Below are positions 55,626 through 64,000 of a stretch of DNA of 64,000 nt, piece after piece (the stretch's first letter is position 1; each line of letters opens with the position of its first letter). The stretch covers positions 1 through 64,000 of the forward strand of contig JASAND010026118.1 of NCBI GenBank assembly GCA_030248195.1, in the 5' to 3' direction. The notes under the pieces are model-generated. The model saw only the letters and a list, made by a program, of their open reading frames with translations. It was not told the origin of the DNA and made no database searches. This stretch comes from Trissonchulus latispiculum. Lineage: Eukaryota; Nematoda; Enoplea; Enoplida; Ironidae. A program made the position numbers and the translations under genes.

Positions 55626-56165
55626 ATGTGTTGTGAGACTTTAGTATTCCACATGATGAAAATCGTTAATGTTGTACTTAGTGGGAGTTTTGATACGAAC
55701 CTCCACTTATCAACTATCCCTAATATTAAGCTTTATAGAGGCTTTATTGGGGGTAGTCTAAAGTTTCAAGAAGCCACATTTCAACTATTCACAAGTGGCA
55801 GTTTTGTTTGCCTTGGATGTAAATCAATCGAACGAGCTAATCGGTGTATCCGTCAACTAGCAGGCGCTCTTAATGTCGGTATTCTTCACGAAGGCGAAGT
55901 GGTGAACCTGGTGGGATCTTTCTCAGTTGGCAAGTATATAGACCTAAGGAATTTATATGAAACTATCAGGCATACCCATCAAGTTTGCTATGAACCAGAG
56001 CTATTTAATGGTCTCACATGTAAGATTGCCAAAGTTACTGCACTCATCTTCCACACTGGCAAGGTTATATTAACTGGTGCTCGAAGTGAGTCTGTCCTAT
56101 CAGATGCAAGATCTTTAGTTAATAAGAAGGTGATAAGGTTTGCACAAGTTGTTAGAAAAAGATAA
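55626..56165 (+). CDS. Divergent TATA-binding protein (TBP) homologue in a Polinton
   Basis: The probable start is the Met at 55653, giving 170 aa, about the size of a TBP core; the frame is open from 55626. Two direct repeats are visible. In repeat 1, IVNVVLSGS leads to FQLFTSGSFVCLGCKS. In repeat 2, VVNLVGSFSVGKYIDL leads to YEPELFNGL and TALIFHTGKVILTGARSE. The second repeat keeps the classic YEPE-x-F-x-GL and ALIF-x-(S/T)GK-x-x-x-TGA-(R/K)SE signatures. Candidate DNA-kinking phenylalanines are F31, F46, F118 and F133, with equal 15-residue spacing in both repeats. TBP recruits RNA polymerase to TATA-type promoters. An element-encoded copy could direct transcription of its own genes. It sits divergently from the minus-strand block and is followed at once by the 56176 gene. 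Confidence 0.82.
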   Translation: MCCETLVFHMMKIVNVVLSGSFDTNLHLSTIPNIKLYRGFIGGSLKFQEATFQLFTSGSFVCLGCKSIERANRCIRQLAGALNVGILHEGEVVNLVGSFSVGKYIDLRNLYETIRHTHQVCYEPELFNGLTCKIAKVTALIFHTGKVILTGARSESVLSDARSLVNKKVIRFAQVVRKR

Positions 56166-56175
56166 TTAGTGGATC

Positions 56176-56562
56176 ATGTCTGCCCGAAGTCTCTTGAACG
56201 AACTGTTACAAAAGGCCCTGCGACAAAGCCCACCTGTTCGCGTAGAGATTACGGGTCATTATGTTGCAGTCATGGTTATAGGCACTAAGACCTGGACAAG
56301 CTCACAATGTCCTGACCCACGTACTGCTATTGACGAGGTGTCTCGTAAGGCCTACAGTACGCTATGTCACGGGGACGAACATCTGATCAGACGTGAATGT
56401 GGATTACCACCAAGACCTCATATCTACGAAATTGATGCAGTCAGGGATAAGATGAGAGACCTACGTGAATACAAAAAATATCGCAGAAGTATTCAACCTA
56501 TCTACAATATGTTAGACAGGCTAGAAGCAGAAATGCTTAAAAATCCGTGTTTTCATGGCTAA
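56176..56562 (+). CDS. Hypothetical Polinton protein, possibly dsRBD-like
   Basis: 128 aa, starting 10 bp after the TBP-like stop. Residues ~20-65 (VRVEITGHYVAVMVIGTKTW, then DPRTAIDEVSRKAYSTL) resemble the beta-strand plus final-helix half of a double-stranded RNA-binding domain: V-x-V-x-G strands, then a helix with alanines. The C-terminal half is charged and helical (RDKMRDLREYKKYRRS). If correct, it could bind dsRNA. The match is weak and the first dsRBD helix is not obvious. Tight linkage to the TBP-like gene suggests co-expression. Confidence 0.5.
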   Translation: MSARSLLNELLQKALRQSPPVRVEITGHYVAVMVIGTKTWTSSQCPDPRTAIDEVSRKAYSTLCHGDEHLIRRECGLPPRPHIYEIDAVRDKMRDLREYKKYRRSIQPIYNMLDRLEAEMLKNPCFHG

Positions 56563-56652
56563 CTTATACCAAAGGTGCAACTAATGTTATCCGTAACATT
56601 TCGTTTACTATAATAACAGTAATAACAGTTATCATTTATATACAAGCATGTG

Positions 56653-57141
56653 TCAATGTTTTTTGCAGTCTTGATGAGTCCATGGGCATACAAACCATTC
56701 CGGAATCGTCCAAGTTCTTCCTCTGTAGTCACCCAACCATTCGGTAATTACAACTGTCCGGTTGTTACATTTTAGTGATGCGAGGAACATTACTGCGTCG
56801 AATCGCGCTGATTGAACGGTTGGGAACGTCTTCCGACATTGGAATATTAGGGCATCGGTCTCCGAGCACAGTTTCCAGGTGACGGTCTTCTGTAGTCGTT
56901 CACAGTCAAGTTCTTTCGCCAAGTCGTGCTGACCGGACTGCATCAGTGCTTCGTGAAGTAAGGTTGCGGAAACTTCACATTGCTTCAGTCTGAGTAGGAG
57001 ATCCAGAGCTGCATAGTATCTGAGTTTGCCCTGGATGGATTCTCGAAAGTAATTTGTGATCCGTTTGTACTCCACCATGAAGTCTGCTACAGGCATCGGT
57101 TCCATTTTCTCACAAAACAGTTCCAAATTAATCTTCTCCAT
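56653..57141 (-). CDS. CARD/death-fold-like protein, paralogue 1
   Basis: 162 aa. Residues ~1-80 read like a CARD or related death fold: ADFMVEYKRI, then YYAALDLLLRLKQ and LLHEALMQSGQHDLAKELD, which is the usual ending of that fold. The second half (WKLCSETDALIFQCRKTFPTVQSARFD to WTIPEWFVC) is a separate domain with no name. It is about half identical to the 57300-57794 protein. Host CARD proteins act in apoptosis and innate signalling. A stand-alone element copy might interfere with these; that is inference. The upstream region carries the shared 32-bp element at 57191-57222. Confidence 0.55.
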   Translation of the reverse strand: MEKINLELFCEKMEPMPVADFMVEYKRITNYFRESIQGKLRYYAALDLLLRLKQCEVSATLLHEALMQSGQHDLAKELDCERLQKTVTWKLCSETDALIFQCRKTFPTVQSARFDAVMFLASLKCNNRTVVITEWLGDYRGRTWTIPEWFVCPWTHQDCKKH

Positions 57142-57190
57142 AGTAATGCGTTATTAACAGTAACAACTCTTGCTTCCTAATCAACTAATT

Positions 57191-57222
57191 TTGCTGCATA
57201 AACAGTATAGGTTTCATAAAGT
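57191..57222 (-). promoter_or_regulatory. Duplicated 32-bp upstream element (gene 57141)
   Basis: On the plus strand this begins TTGCTGCATAAACAGTATAG and ends CATAAAGT. It differs from 57841-57872 at one base and lies about 50 bp before the start, as does its partner. It differs from the CATAAAAA motif of the other genes, so it may be a separate (for example early) promoter class. Confidence 0.5.
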
Positions 57223-57299
57223 ACGTATATATTTATTCACAGCACACATGTATTCACAGTACACTCACACTACATTTACACTACATATTTATTAACAGT

Positions 57300-57794
57300 T
57301 CAATCACATTTATTCACATCTGCACAGTCATTACACACAATCAGTTCTGGCATTGTCCATGTCTTTATTCTGTAATCATCTAACCATTCGGTGACAACAA
57401 TTATCCGATTGCTGCACTTTAAGGTTGCAAGGACACCAGCAATATCGAGCCGTGCTGCTTGAAGTGTTGGGAATGCCATCTGACGTCGGAATATTAGGTG
57501 GTGGCTGTTTGAACATAATTCCCAAGTGACGCTCTTCTTCATGGGTTGACAGTCCAGTAGCTTGGCCAGGTAGTACTGACCGGATAATACCAAGGCATGA
57601 TGAAGTAGTGGAGTTGAATTTGTGTTTTGCACCAATTTGGTTAGGAGATCAATGGTGCCGTAGTATTTGGACTTGGCCTTGATAGTGTCCCGCTGGAATC
57701 TGGTCATCCTGTCGATTTCAACCATGAAGTCTGCAACCGGACCAGGATCCATATATTGACAGAGCAAGACCACATGATCCCTAATCTTCTCCAT
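57300..57794 (-). CDS. CARD/death-fold-like protein, paralogue 2
   Basis: 164 aa. It shares MEKI, PVADFMVE, the YY-x-x-x-DLL helix, LLH-x-AL-x-x-SGQ-x-x-LAK-x-LDC, TWELCS, FPT-x-QAAR and VVTEWL-DY-x-x-(R/K)TW with paralogue 1. The C-terminal sequence ends CNDCADVNKCD, with several cysteines. Both copies are intact, so both are probably used. They sit at the right end, pointing inward from the TIR. Confidence 0.55.
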   Translation of the reverse strand: MEKIRDHVVLLCQYMDPGPVADFMVEIDRMTRFQRDTIKAKSKYYGTIDLLTKLVQNTNSTPLLHHALVLSGQYYLAKLLDCQPMKKSVTWELCSNSHHLIFRRQMAFPTLQAARLDIAGVLATLKCSNRIIVVTEWLDDYRIKTWTMPELIVCNDCADVNKCD

Positions 57795-57840
57795 AGCATA
57801 ATTTAAACTTACAATCTTACTACTGGTAGATCAATCAACT

Positions 57841-57872
57841 TTGCTTCATAAACAGTATAGGTTTCATAAAGT
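57841..57872 (-). promoter_or_regulatory. Duplicated 32-bp upstream element (gene 57794)
   Basis: Partner of 57191-57222, about 47 bp before the start and directly adjoining the first unit of the right TIR. This shows that the duplication included upstream control sequence. Confidence 0.5.
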
Positions 57873-59072
57873 GGGATAAAAAGTGTCACCCAAAATAAGG
57901 ATTAAAATAGTCACCCAAAAGTGGGATCAAAAGTGTCACCCAAAAGTGGGATTAAAATAGTCACCCAAAAGTGGGATTAATATTGTCACCCAAAAGTAAG
58001 GATTAATATTGTCACCCAAAAGTAAGGATTAAAATAGTCACCCAAAAGTGGGATTAATATTGTCACCCAAAAGTAAGGATTAAAATAGTCACCCAAAAGT
58101 GGGATCAAAATTGTCACCCAAAAGTAAGGATTAAAATAGTCACCCAAAAGTGGGATCAAAACAGTCACCCAAAATTGAGATCAAAAGTGGCACCCAAAAC
58201 TAGGATTCAAAATAGTCACCCAAAAGTGGGATTGAAAACGGCACCCAAAATTCCAGTCATTACATATATTTTCATTACATTATCATGGGATTCAAAAGTG
58301 TCACCCAAAAGTGGGATTAAAATAGCCACCCAAAAATAGGGATTAAAATATTCACCCAAAAATTACATATATTTTCAAATTATCAATGGGATTAAAATAA
58401 CCACCCAAAAATAGGGATTCAAAACAGTCACCCAAAAGTGGGATTAAAACGTCACCCAAAAATAGAGATCAAAACAGTCACCCAAAATAGGGATTAAAAT
58501 AGTCACCCAAAAAATTCTACTCATCACATATATTTCCGTTACATTATCAGAACACCAAAAAGTCATTCAATACTAAGATCAAAACAGTCACCCAAAAGTG
58601 GGATCAAAATAGTCACCCAAAAGTGGGATCAAAACAGTCACCAAAAAGTGGGATCAAAATTGTCACCCAAAAGTTTGAATCATTACATATATTTCAGTTA
58701 CATTATCAGAGGATCAAAATAGTCATTCAATATGGGATTCAAAACAGTCACCCAAAAAGTGGGATTCAAAACAGTCACCCAAAGTAAGGATTAAAATAGT
58801 CACCCAAAAGTTTGAATCATTACAGATATTTCCGTTACATTATCATGGGATTCAAAATAGTCACCCAAAAGTTTCACTCATCACATATATTTACATTACA
58901 TTATCAGAAGACTAAAAAAGTCATTCAATAATAAGATCAAAATAGTCACCCAAAAATAGGGATTCAAAATAGTCACCCAGAAGTGGGATTCAAAACAGTC
59001 ACCCAATAGCTCCCCAATTTGAGATTAAAAACGTCACCCAAAGTGCGCTCAATTGATCTCTCTATTACTACT
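57873..59072 (-). repeat. Polinton right terminal inverted repeat
   Basis: About 1.2 kb of GTCACCCAAAAGTGGGATTAAAATA-type units, with interspersed TTTGAATCATTACATATATTTC and ATTACATTATC blocks, inverted relative to the left end. It ends GAGCGC, CAATTG complement and CTATTACTACT. The inner part is expanded by simple unit repetition compared with the left. Confidence 0.9.
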
Positions 59073-59224
59073 TTTTGCTCTGATAACAGAGAGCCTGCCT
59101 GTTGTCATACTCTTATCTATTATGTACTCTTGCCATCACCTACTAAACTTTACTATAAAATGAGTTCATTCATACCATTGAATTGCACAAAAGCAACTAA
59201 CAAACAACCTATTGCATACAACAG

Positions 59225-59225
<1 letters not shown>

Positions 59226-59256
<31 letters not shown>
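59226..59256. repeat. (TA)n microsatellite
   Basis: Alternating TA tract shortly outside the Polinton. Confidence 0.95.
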
Positions 59257-59261
<5 letters not shown>

Positions 59262-59404
59262 ATACTATAAAAAGAGCATGAAAATTCATAGTAAATGTTA
59301 CTAAGGCAACAAAGCAAAAACAAAAGCACCAATACAGCAAAATCCCTGACAGATGAATGCCTAATTCTATCTAGTAGGGTTTTGCTGGACTTATTCTAGT
59401 TTTT

Positions 59405-59720
59405 TTCTTGGCGGGTGCTCCTAAGTGCCCCCAAAAGACCGGGGGCAATAAACATTTGGGGGGGGGCGAAAATTTTTATAAAAATATGCTAAAACAGAGC
59501 TATTTTCTAGCATACACTATGAAAGTTGGATTTTACCACAAAACCAGGCAGATTTGGTGCTCAGAACAGCAAAAATGTAGTTTAAAAATCTCTAGTAAAG
59601 CCGGAAAAGTTTGACAAATTTGAGGTCATCTGAGTGAAGTTTTCAGGGCAAAATTTTGGTACCACAAAAGGGCCTCTGGTTTTGGGGGAGAGCGATTTTT
59701 GGGGGGGGGGCAATTATGGC
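59405..59720. repeat. G-run dispersed repeat, degenerate copy
   Basis: It has GGGGGGGGG runs at 59459-59467 and 59700-59710, a TAAAGCCGGAAAAG core remnant near 59594 and the same AT-rich flanks as the other copies. Confidence 0.5.
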
Positions 59721-59907
59721 CACCACTAGAGTAAGCCCAGCCTTGCCCAGAGTGGCGGGCCGGCACAACCGATCGACCGATCAGATACAAACCGGGTGGC
59801 CAGTTTCAATTTGAACCAGCCTATTCATAAACCAAAGCAATACATAGCCTTTAGCCTTACTGGCAAAAAAGGTGGTATGACCAGGCTCATGCAAAATTAT
59901 GACCTGT

Positions 59908-59936
59908 GAAAATTATTATTATTATTATTATTATTA
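59908..59936. repeat. (ATT)n microsatellite
   Basis: Nine or so ATT units. Confidence 0.95.
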
Positions 59937-60599
59937 GAAACATTAGCTAACAGCAGTAAGCAAAATTCAAGGGCCTATGATCCTAATAAAGCACAAGTCA
60001 ATAAAATAGGAGGGCACATAAATATCAAATAAAATAGCACACACTTTCTATCTATTTCAAACGGAAATAGCTAAGAAAGCTAGCAACTTCAGCAATTCCG
60101 CTGTTAATTCTAACCTTCCAATAAAGAATCTTTTCCTGGTCAACGCCTCAACACATAATAAAAATGCACACAAAATAGATATAAAAAAGTACTACCATAT
60201 TCAGACAGTGCAAATCGGCAAATATATATTACGACATTTAAATACGATATGTACAGACACATAAGTTAATAAGTATATGTCATTTCGATGTGGATAAAAA
60301 CTTACATACTACAAAATACCTCAAAAAAGATTCAAAATGCCCACAAAATAAACCAGTACAACAAACTAGTACATTCAAATAAAATTTATCCTTAACACTT
60401 CAAGCTCCATGCATATGCATCCAATGCATATGCACAACAATGAGACGCTTCCTGGGTTGGGGGGATGTCGCATGAGCATCAATTAACGTAATCATTCGCA
60501 AAATTACATAGCTGTAAAAGTAATGAAATTCAGCGATTTCAGTAACAAATTTTTGACAAAAATCTAGTTTTTCGGAGAAAAGCACAAAATTTTAATAAT

Positions 60600-60780
60600 A
60601 TAAGTTCCATGAAAAATTAGCGAAAACAACTATGCCGTCGAAGCCGCCAGAAATTTTTTAAAATATAGAGCAAAAACTCACGTTTACGGCCATTTCTGCT
60701 TACCTCTTGCCCCTGACGGCATAAGGGTCTGTCTGTACCTTGTCTAGGCTGTGGGGGGTCTTAGATCTCATGTCATCCAA
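60600..60780. repeat. G-run family relic (GTCGAAGCCGCC core)
   Basis: A decayed core (GCCGTCGAAGCCGCC near 60632-60650), followed by CCTCTTGCCCCTGACGGC, which resembles the CCCCTTGTCCCCGACGGC segment of copy 3 at 38780. It is an old member of the family. Confidence 0.45.
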
Positions 60781-61473
60781 TGTCATTTATGGCAGACAAA
60801 AGCTACCTTGCTAAGATTGGAAAGTATATACCTAGACACTTTAAAAATAGCCAAAAACGAATCACTCATTACAATAAATACATATTTCGAAAGCAACTTT
60901 TGATTAACCATCCCAACTTAGTTTAGTACATCAGCAGCCACATAGCGATCGTCGGTAAACATACATACGTGACCCAAAGCAAGTATATACCTGCCCGGCA
61001 TATCCCTATTGGATTGGGTGGGGCCCTCAATTCGGCGATCTCATGAAATGCCTCCAAATTCTGCCCTAACCCATAACCTCAAAAATTGCCAAATTTTACA
61101 ATTTTTTACACTAACCTTTCAAAAATTTTTTCGGCTATGCCTGATTTTAAACAAAAGATTTTAGCCTCAAAACACCTACATTTAACTATTTTTAGCAATT
61201 TTTGGCAGTTCCTTCACAAAAAGGCAAAAATTCGAAAAATGTTTTAAAAAATATGCCCCCCCCAGCACCCATGATCATGACCGCCCCCACCATAAAAAAT
61301 CGCAAACAAATAAGCGAGGCAGCTTATTCTCACTTCTTTGACGTTTGGCACGGACAGAACAGTAACCAAAATTCCCGGAGAAAAAATCAGACATCATTTA
61401 TACCGGCAAGAAATTCGATGTCAGAAACGATTTATTTCAGCAAACAAATCCAAGGGGGAACGGGTCCCGTCAA

Positions 61474-63778
61474 CTAAAATTGAGCAGAGGCATCGAAATG
61501 TCGGGAATGTACCGGAGAACCGGATTTTAGGACGCGATAGATCAGACGGTCATGGGAGCCAAATTGGTAGATCAAATGTTCCCATCTGTAAAAGAAAATC
61601 AAGTTTAAACAGATTAATTAAATACATTAATTGAAACGGCAGGATGTCGAATAATTGTCAATTTTGATCCAGAGTTTGAAAGCTTGGAAACTGTGACAAT
61701 CTGTAACAGCTTTCACATTGACTTGAACAGAAACTACACTGTACCTACAATAGTGCCCAACAGTAAAAGCAAAATCTGATTTTCGCATATTTTAGAAAAA
61801 TCGATAATATGGAAAAATTAATTTTAAGCCCCGATTCCAGCAGTGACGATCCCGGTTTACAAACCATTTGAAAATAATACTCGTTCCTATTGTACGGGTA
61901 GAATTCCCTGAAAATACAGTAGACATTTTACGTTTCTTTCCCAATCAGTTTCGTTCTTTCACATCTTGACTCATGACCCCATCAAAAGCGAAGACATAAT
62001 ACTTTACGGTGGTGATTCCTTTTAGAGACATCAACTTTGAACCACTCATTTTCATTACTTGGAGTTAAGAAGACATTTTTTGATCAAAATGTAGCTTAAC
62101 ATTTTTCTCTTTACCGAGTACAAAGAAACTAAATTCGTTTTTCTAAAACTTTTTTTGCTGGATTCTAGAAGGAGTCTAATTGTCCAGATATTTGCAGACG
62201 AAAGCGATTTTTTGTGAGACATCGGTTACATCATTCGATATCTCTATCAAGTAGCTGAAGACTCCTTTTTAGTTATGATGAAATCGTTCTTCAGTATAGA
62301 GAAATTAGCCATAACTGAATTATTTGATTTCTGCAAAAACGATAAGTTTTCGACAAGAAAATAAGAGAATTGGATTGGACACTGTATCACAACAGCTTCA
62401 AACAGAAAAGATGAAGAGCGTAACGAGAACTTTTGGATGAATATAATCATAACCATGCAGCTGCTGCGAAAAGTCAAGAATCGGCAAAAACCATCCTGAA
62501 AGGAAATTTCAAATATTTGAAAGGTGTTAGAAAGCTAAAAGAACTTATTTTGGAATGCTTCGTCAAATTTAATCTTGATTTGATCTGTCAACCAATAATT
62601 TATAATTAACCAACAGAAATCACCACCTTAAAATATGACTGAAAAAACTAGGATTTCAGTCCGTCATCTTGTGACACACGCTCTGCACGCTAACGGCTGA
62701 CCCCCACTCCATAGCATACAAACATACGCTAAGTGCATTATGGGCCAAATTAATTTCTGAAAAAAGAATCCCGAAAGGAAATATATGTACGTATAATGCC
62801 ACTATCACCTGTGGGCGTCAACAATAATGAGATCGGCAAAGCGGCCAGGTTGAATGGCGCCATGGGTGAGACCACGACCCAGAGCAGAGGCTCCGTTAAG
62901 GGTGGCCGCGACCAGAGCTTCGTCAAGGGTCATCCCAAACAGGGTACAGGCTAAATTCATTACCATCGGCTGAAACACAACACAACTATACACAGCGGTG
63001 GGCAGGTAACAGGAGTCAGTGTTCTGGCGTAATGCCTGATGAAGGGCTGGCCCCCCTTCCACAGATGTAGTCTACATTAGAGTATCGCTTCTGGCTTCGG
63101 GCTGTGAATCCGGAGATAAGCACCGGCACCCTATAACCTTCTGTAGGTTGGAGTTCTCTCCAGGGGTCACTTTACCTTTTACCTTTTTTTAAATACACTG
63201 AATACATAAGTATGGGTTTTCCGTGAAATCTAGGTGAGAGCCAAATCCCTAAAGTTTAAAAACGTTTAGGTTAAGCAGATTAATTTCTTCCATCCACACA
63301 AGCTGCTGCTAAAAGACTATAGCATTCTTGTACAAACAGATGAAATCTAAATAGCGGCCCAGTACTAGGCACAGAAATACAGTTTAAATCAGCCAGCACG
63401 CATAGGCACCAGAAAGTGTATTTAGTTGTCAGTTAATTCCACTAACAATTTGGATACCCTATTTGTTGTCTTGATGTCATTGCCTCTAAATGACACTGGT
63501 TGGTTGATTATTAAAATTAAATAAAAATGAGTTGAAATTAAATGAAAAAAGTGTTATACCATGGCAGAACAGTAGGCATTCGGATTGAAGTCTGAGCCCA
63601 GGGCCACGCAGACCCCCTGCGAGATCATCTGTCGAACGGGTGGGGCGGGCAGCTTGAGGAGATAGGCAGTGGTGGGTAGGACAACGGCAGCAACCCCGCG
63701 CTCTGCCATGGCTTTCACACCCTCCGGGGAGGCTTGCTCTAGATGACTGACGGCTCGTACGCCCAGTTCCGCACCCAG
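61474..63778 (-). CDS. AMDHD1: Probable imidazolonepropionase, last three exons (5' part outside window)
   Basis: Exons on the minus strand are 63560-63778, 62809-62969 and 61474-61585. All have GT/AG borders (TTTCAG, ATG|GTATAA; TTTCAG, CACAG|GTGATA; TTTTACAG), join in phase and end in TAG. They encode about 163 C-terminal residues. Exon one has VSHLEQASPEGVKAMAERG, LPTTAYLL and VALGSDFNPNAYC. Exon two has PMVMNLAC and DEALVAATLNGASALG, then THGAIQPGRFADLIIVDA. The last exon begins RWEHLIYQFGSHD. This is the amidohydrolase that hydrolyses 4-imidazolone-5-propanoate in histidine degradation. The His of SHLE and the Asp of GSDFNPN are active-site or metal residues. It appears to be a functional host gene. 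Confidence 0.9.
62004..62632. mobile_element. MITE-like element inside the AMDHD1 intron
   Basis: The left end (T)TACGGTGGTGATTCCT and the right end AAATCACCACCTTAA are inverted. The first 300 bp match 14101-14420. Non-coding and intronic, so it probably does not affect the protein. Confidence 0.6.
63085..63192 (-). repeat. SINE-like fragment with ACCTTTT tail
   Basis: GGAGATAAGCACCGGCACC is followed by GGGGTCACTTTACCTTTTACC and a T run. This resembles invertebrate SINE 3' ends. It lies in the AMDHD1 intron. Boundaries are approximate, and so is the strand. Confidence 0.35.
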
Positions 63779-64000
63779 CTGAAACAACAAAAAAAGAGGC
63801 AAAATTGAAAGAGGAAATTGAAAAATAAGAAAAGAAAGACAACTCCAGGCTTGTTTTCAGGAAGCGAGAAGAAGCTCAAGTTAAAATAAATGCTGGTATA
63901 CCCGTATTGGACCCCTCCCCCGTAAGTACTGAACCGAAAGCTGGGTTACAAATTGGAATTTATGGGATTTACAGATTTTTTATTAATAATTTTAAATTAA

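Larger units (their letters stand above)
45472..59072. mobile_element. Polinton/Maverick (adintovirus-like) element, 13.6 kb, lacking DNA polymerase
   Basis: The termini match as inverted repeats: AGTAATAATAG then CAATTGGGCGC on the left, and AGTAGTAATAG then CAATTGAGCGC on the reversed right. Both are followed by arrays of GGGTGACTATTTTAATCCC-like units. The cargo includes the Polinton signature set: retrovirus-type DDE integrase with chromodomain, A32-like packaging ATPase, adenain-like cysteine protease, double-jelly-roll capsid protein and penton-like protein. The protein-primed polymerase is missing. Flanking six-mers do not match (the left side is the homopolymer segment), so the target duplication is not seen. 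All cargo frames are open, suggesting recent insertion or ongoing selection. Confidence 0.92.

Noticed and set aside
56547..56747. 66-codon plus-strand frame after the 56176 gene
   Set aside because: Runs into the antisense of the CARD-like gene; a short hydrophobic stretch only, no independent support.
57880..59050. Regular spaced repeats reminiscent of a CRISPR array
   Set aside because: Units are not separated by unique spacers, are inverted at the other element end, and the genome is eukaryotic; these are Polinton TIRs.

Overview
The window is eukaryotic and almost certainly from an invertebrate metazoan. It is AT-rich and gene-poor, has GT/AG introns, and carries a two-exon class A GPCR, the last three exons of an AMDHD1-type imidazolonepropionase, one well-formed tRNA-Thr and a heavy load of diverse transposable elements. 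I cannot name the species.

Layout. 1-4.6 kb: decayed sequence, a G-run repeat, a truncated Ty3/gypsy element on the minus strand (LTR, tRNA-Leu primer site, broken gag) and a hAT-like tail. 6-11 kb: a dispersed repeat, a frameshifted pseudogene and a foldback element. 11.7-13.7 kb: a ~0.71 kb direct duplication flanking two tandem 262-bp tRNA-derived units. 14-28 kb: more repeats, a 4.8-kb long-TIR element, a MITE, and an internally deleted Mutator-like element with a perfect 9-bp target duplication. 28.5-31.3 kb: tandem repeats of a broken coiled-coil reading frame. 34-41 kb: another tRNA-SINE copy, an ORF of unknown function, a hAT remnant, a second copy of the 6-kb repeat, and tRNA-Thr(CGU). 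41.5-43 kb: the GPCR. 44 kb: a foldback MITE.

45,472-59,072 is the centrepiece: a 13.6-kb Polinton/Maverick (adintovirus-like) element with AGTA-type ends and inverted termini built from short tandem repeats. On the minus strand it carries a compact morphogenesis and integration block: two secreted or membrane-anchored Cys-rich proteins, a packaging ATPase, small basic core-like proteins, a DDE integrase with chromodomain, two paralogous penton-like proteins, a major capsid protein and an adenain-like protease. All these frames are open, so the insertion looks young. Several features are unusual. (1) It encodes a divergent TATA-binding protein with both repeats and four candidate DNA-kinking phenylalanines. 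(2) Several minus-strand genes have a CATAAAAA-like motif 25-47 bp before their start. (3) The protein-primed DNA polymerase is missing; only its N-terminal zinc-finger region remains, as a separate spliced gene with its own polyadenylation signal. (4) A tandem pair of paralogous CARD/death-fold-like proteins sits beside the right terminus, each behind the same 32-bp upstream element.

59-64 kb: further repeats, then the minus-strand AMDHD1 3' exons, with a MITE in one intron. The 5' part of that gene lies beyond the window.
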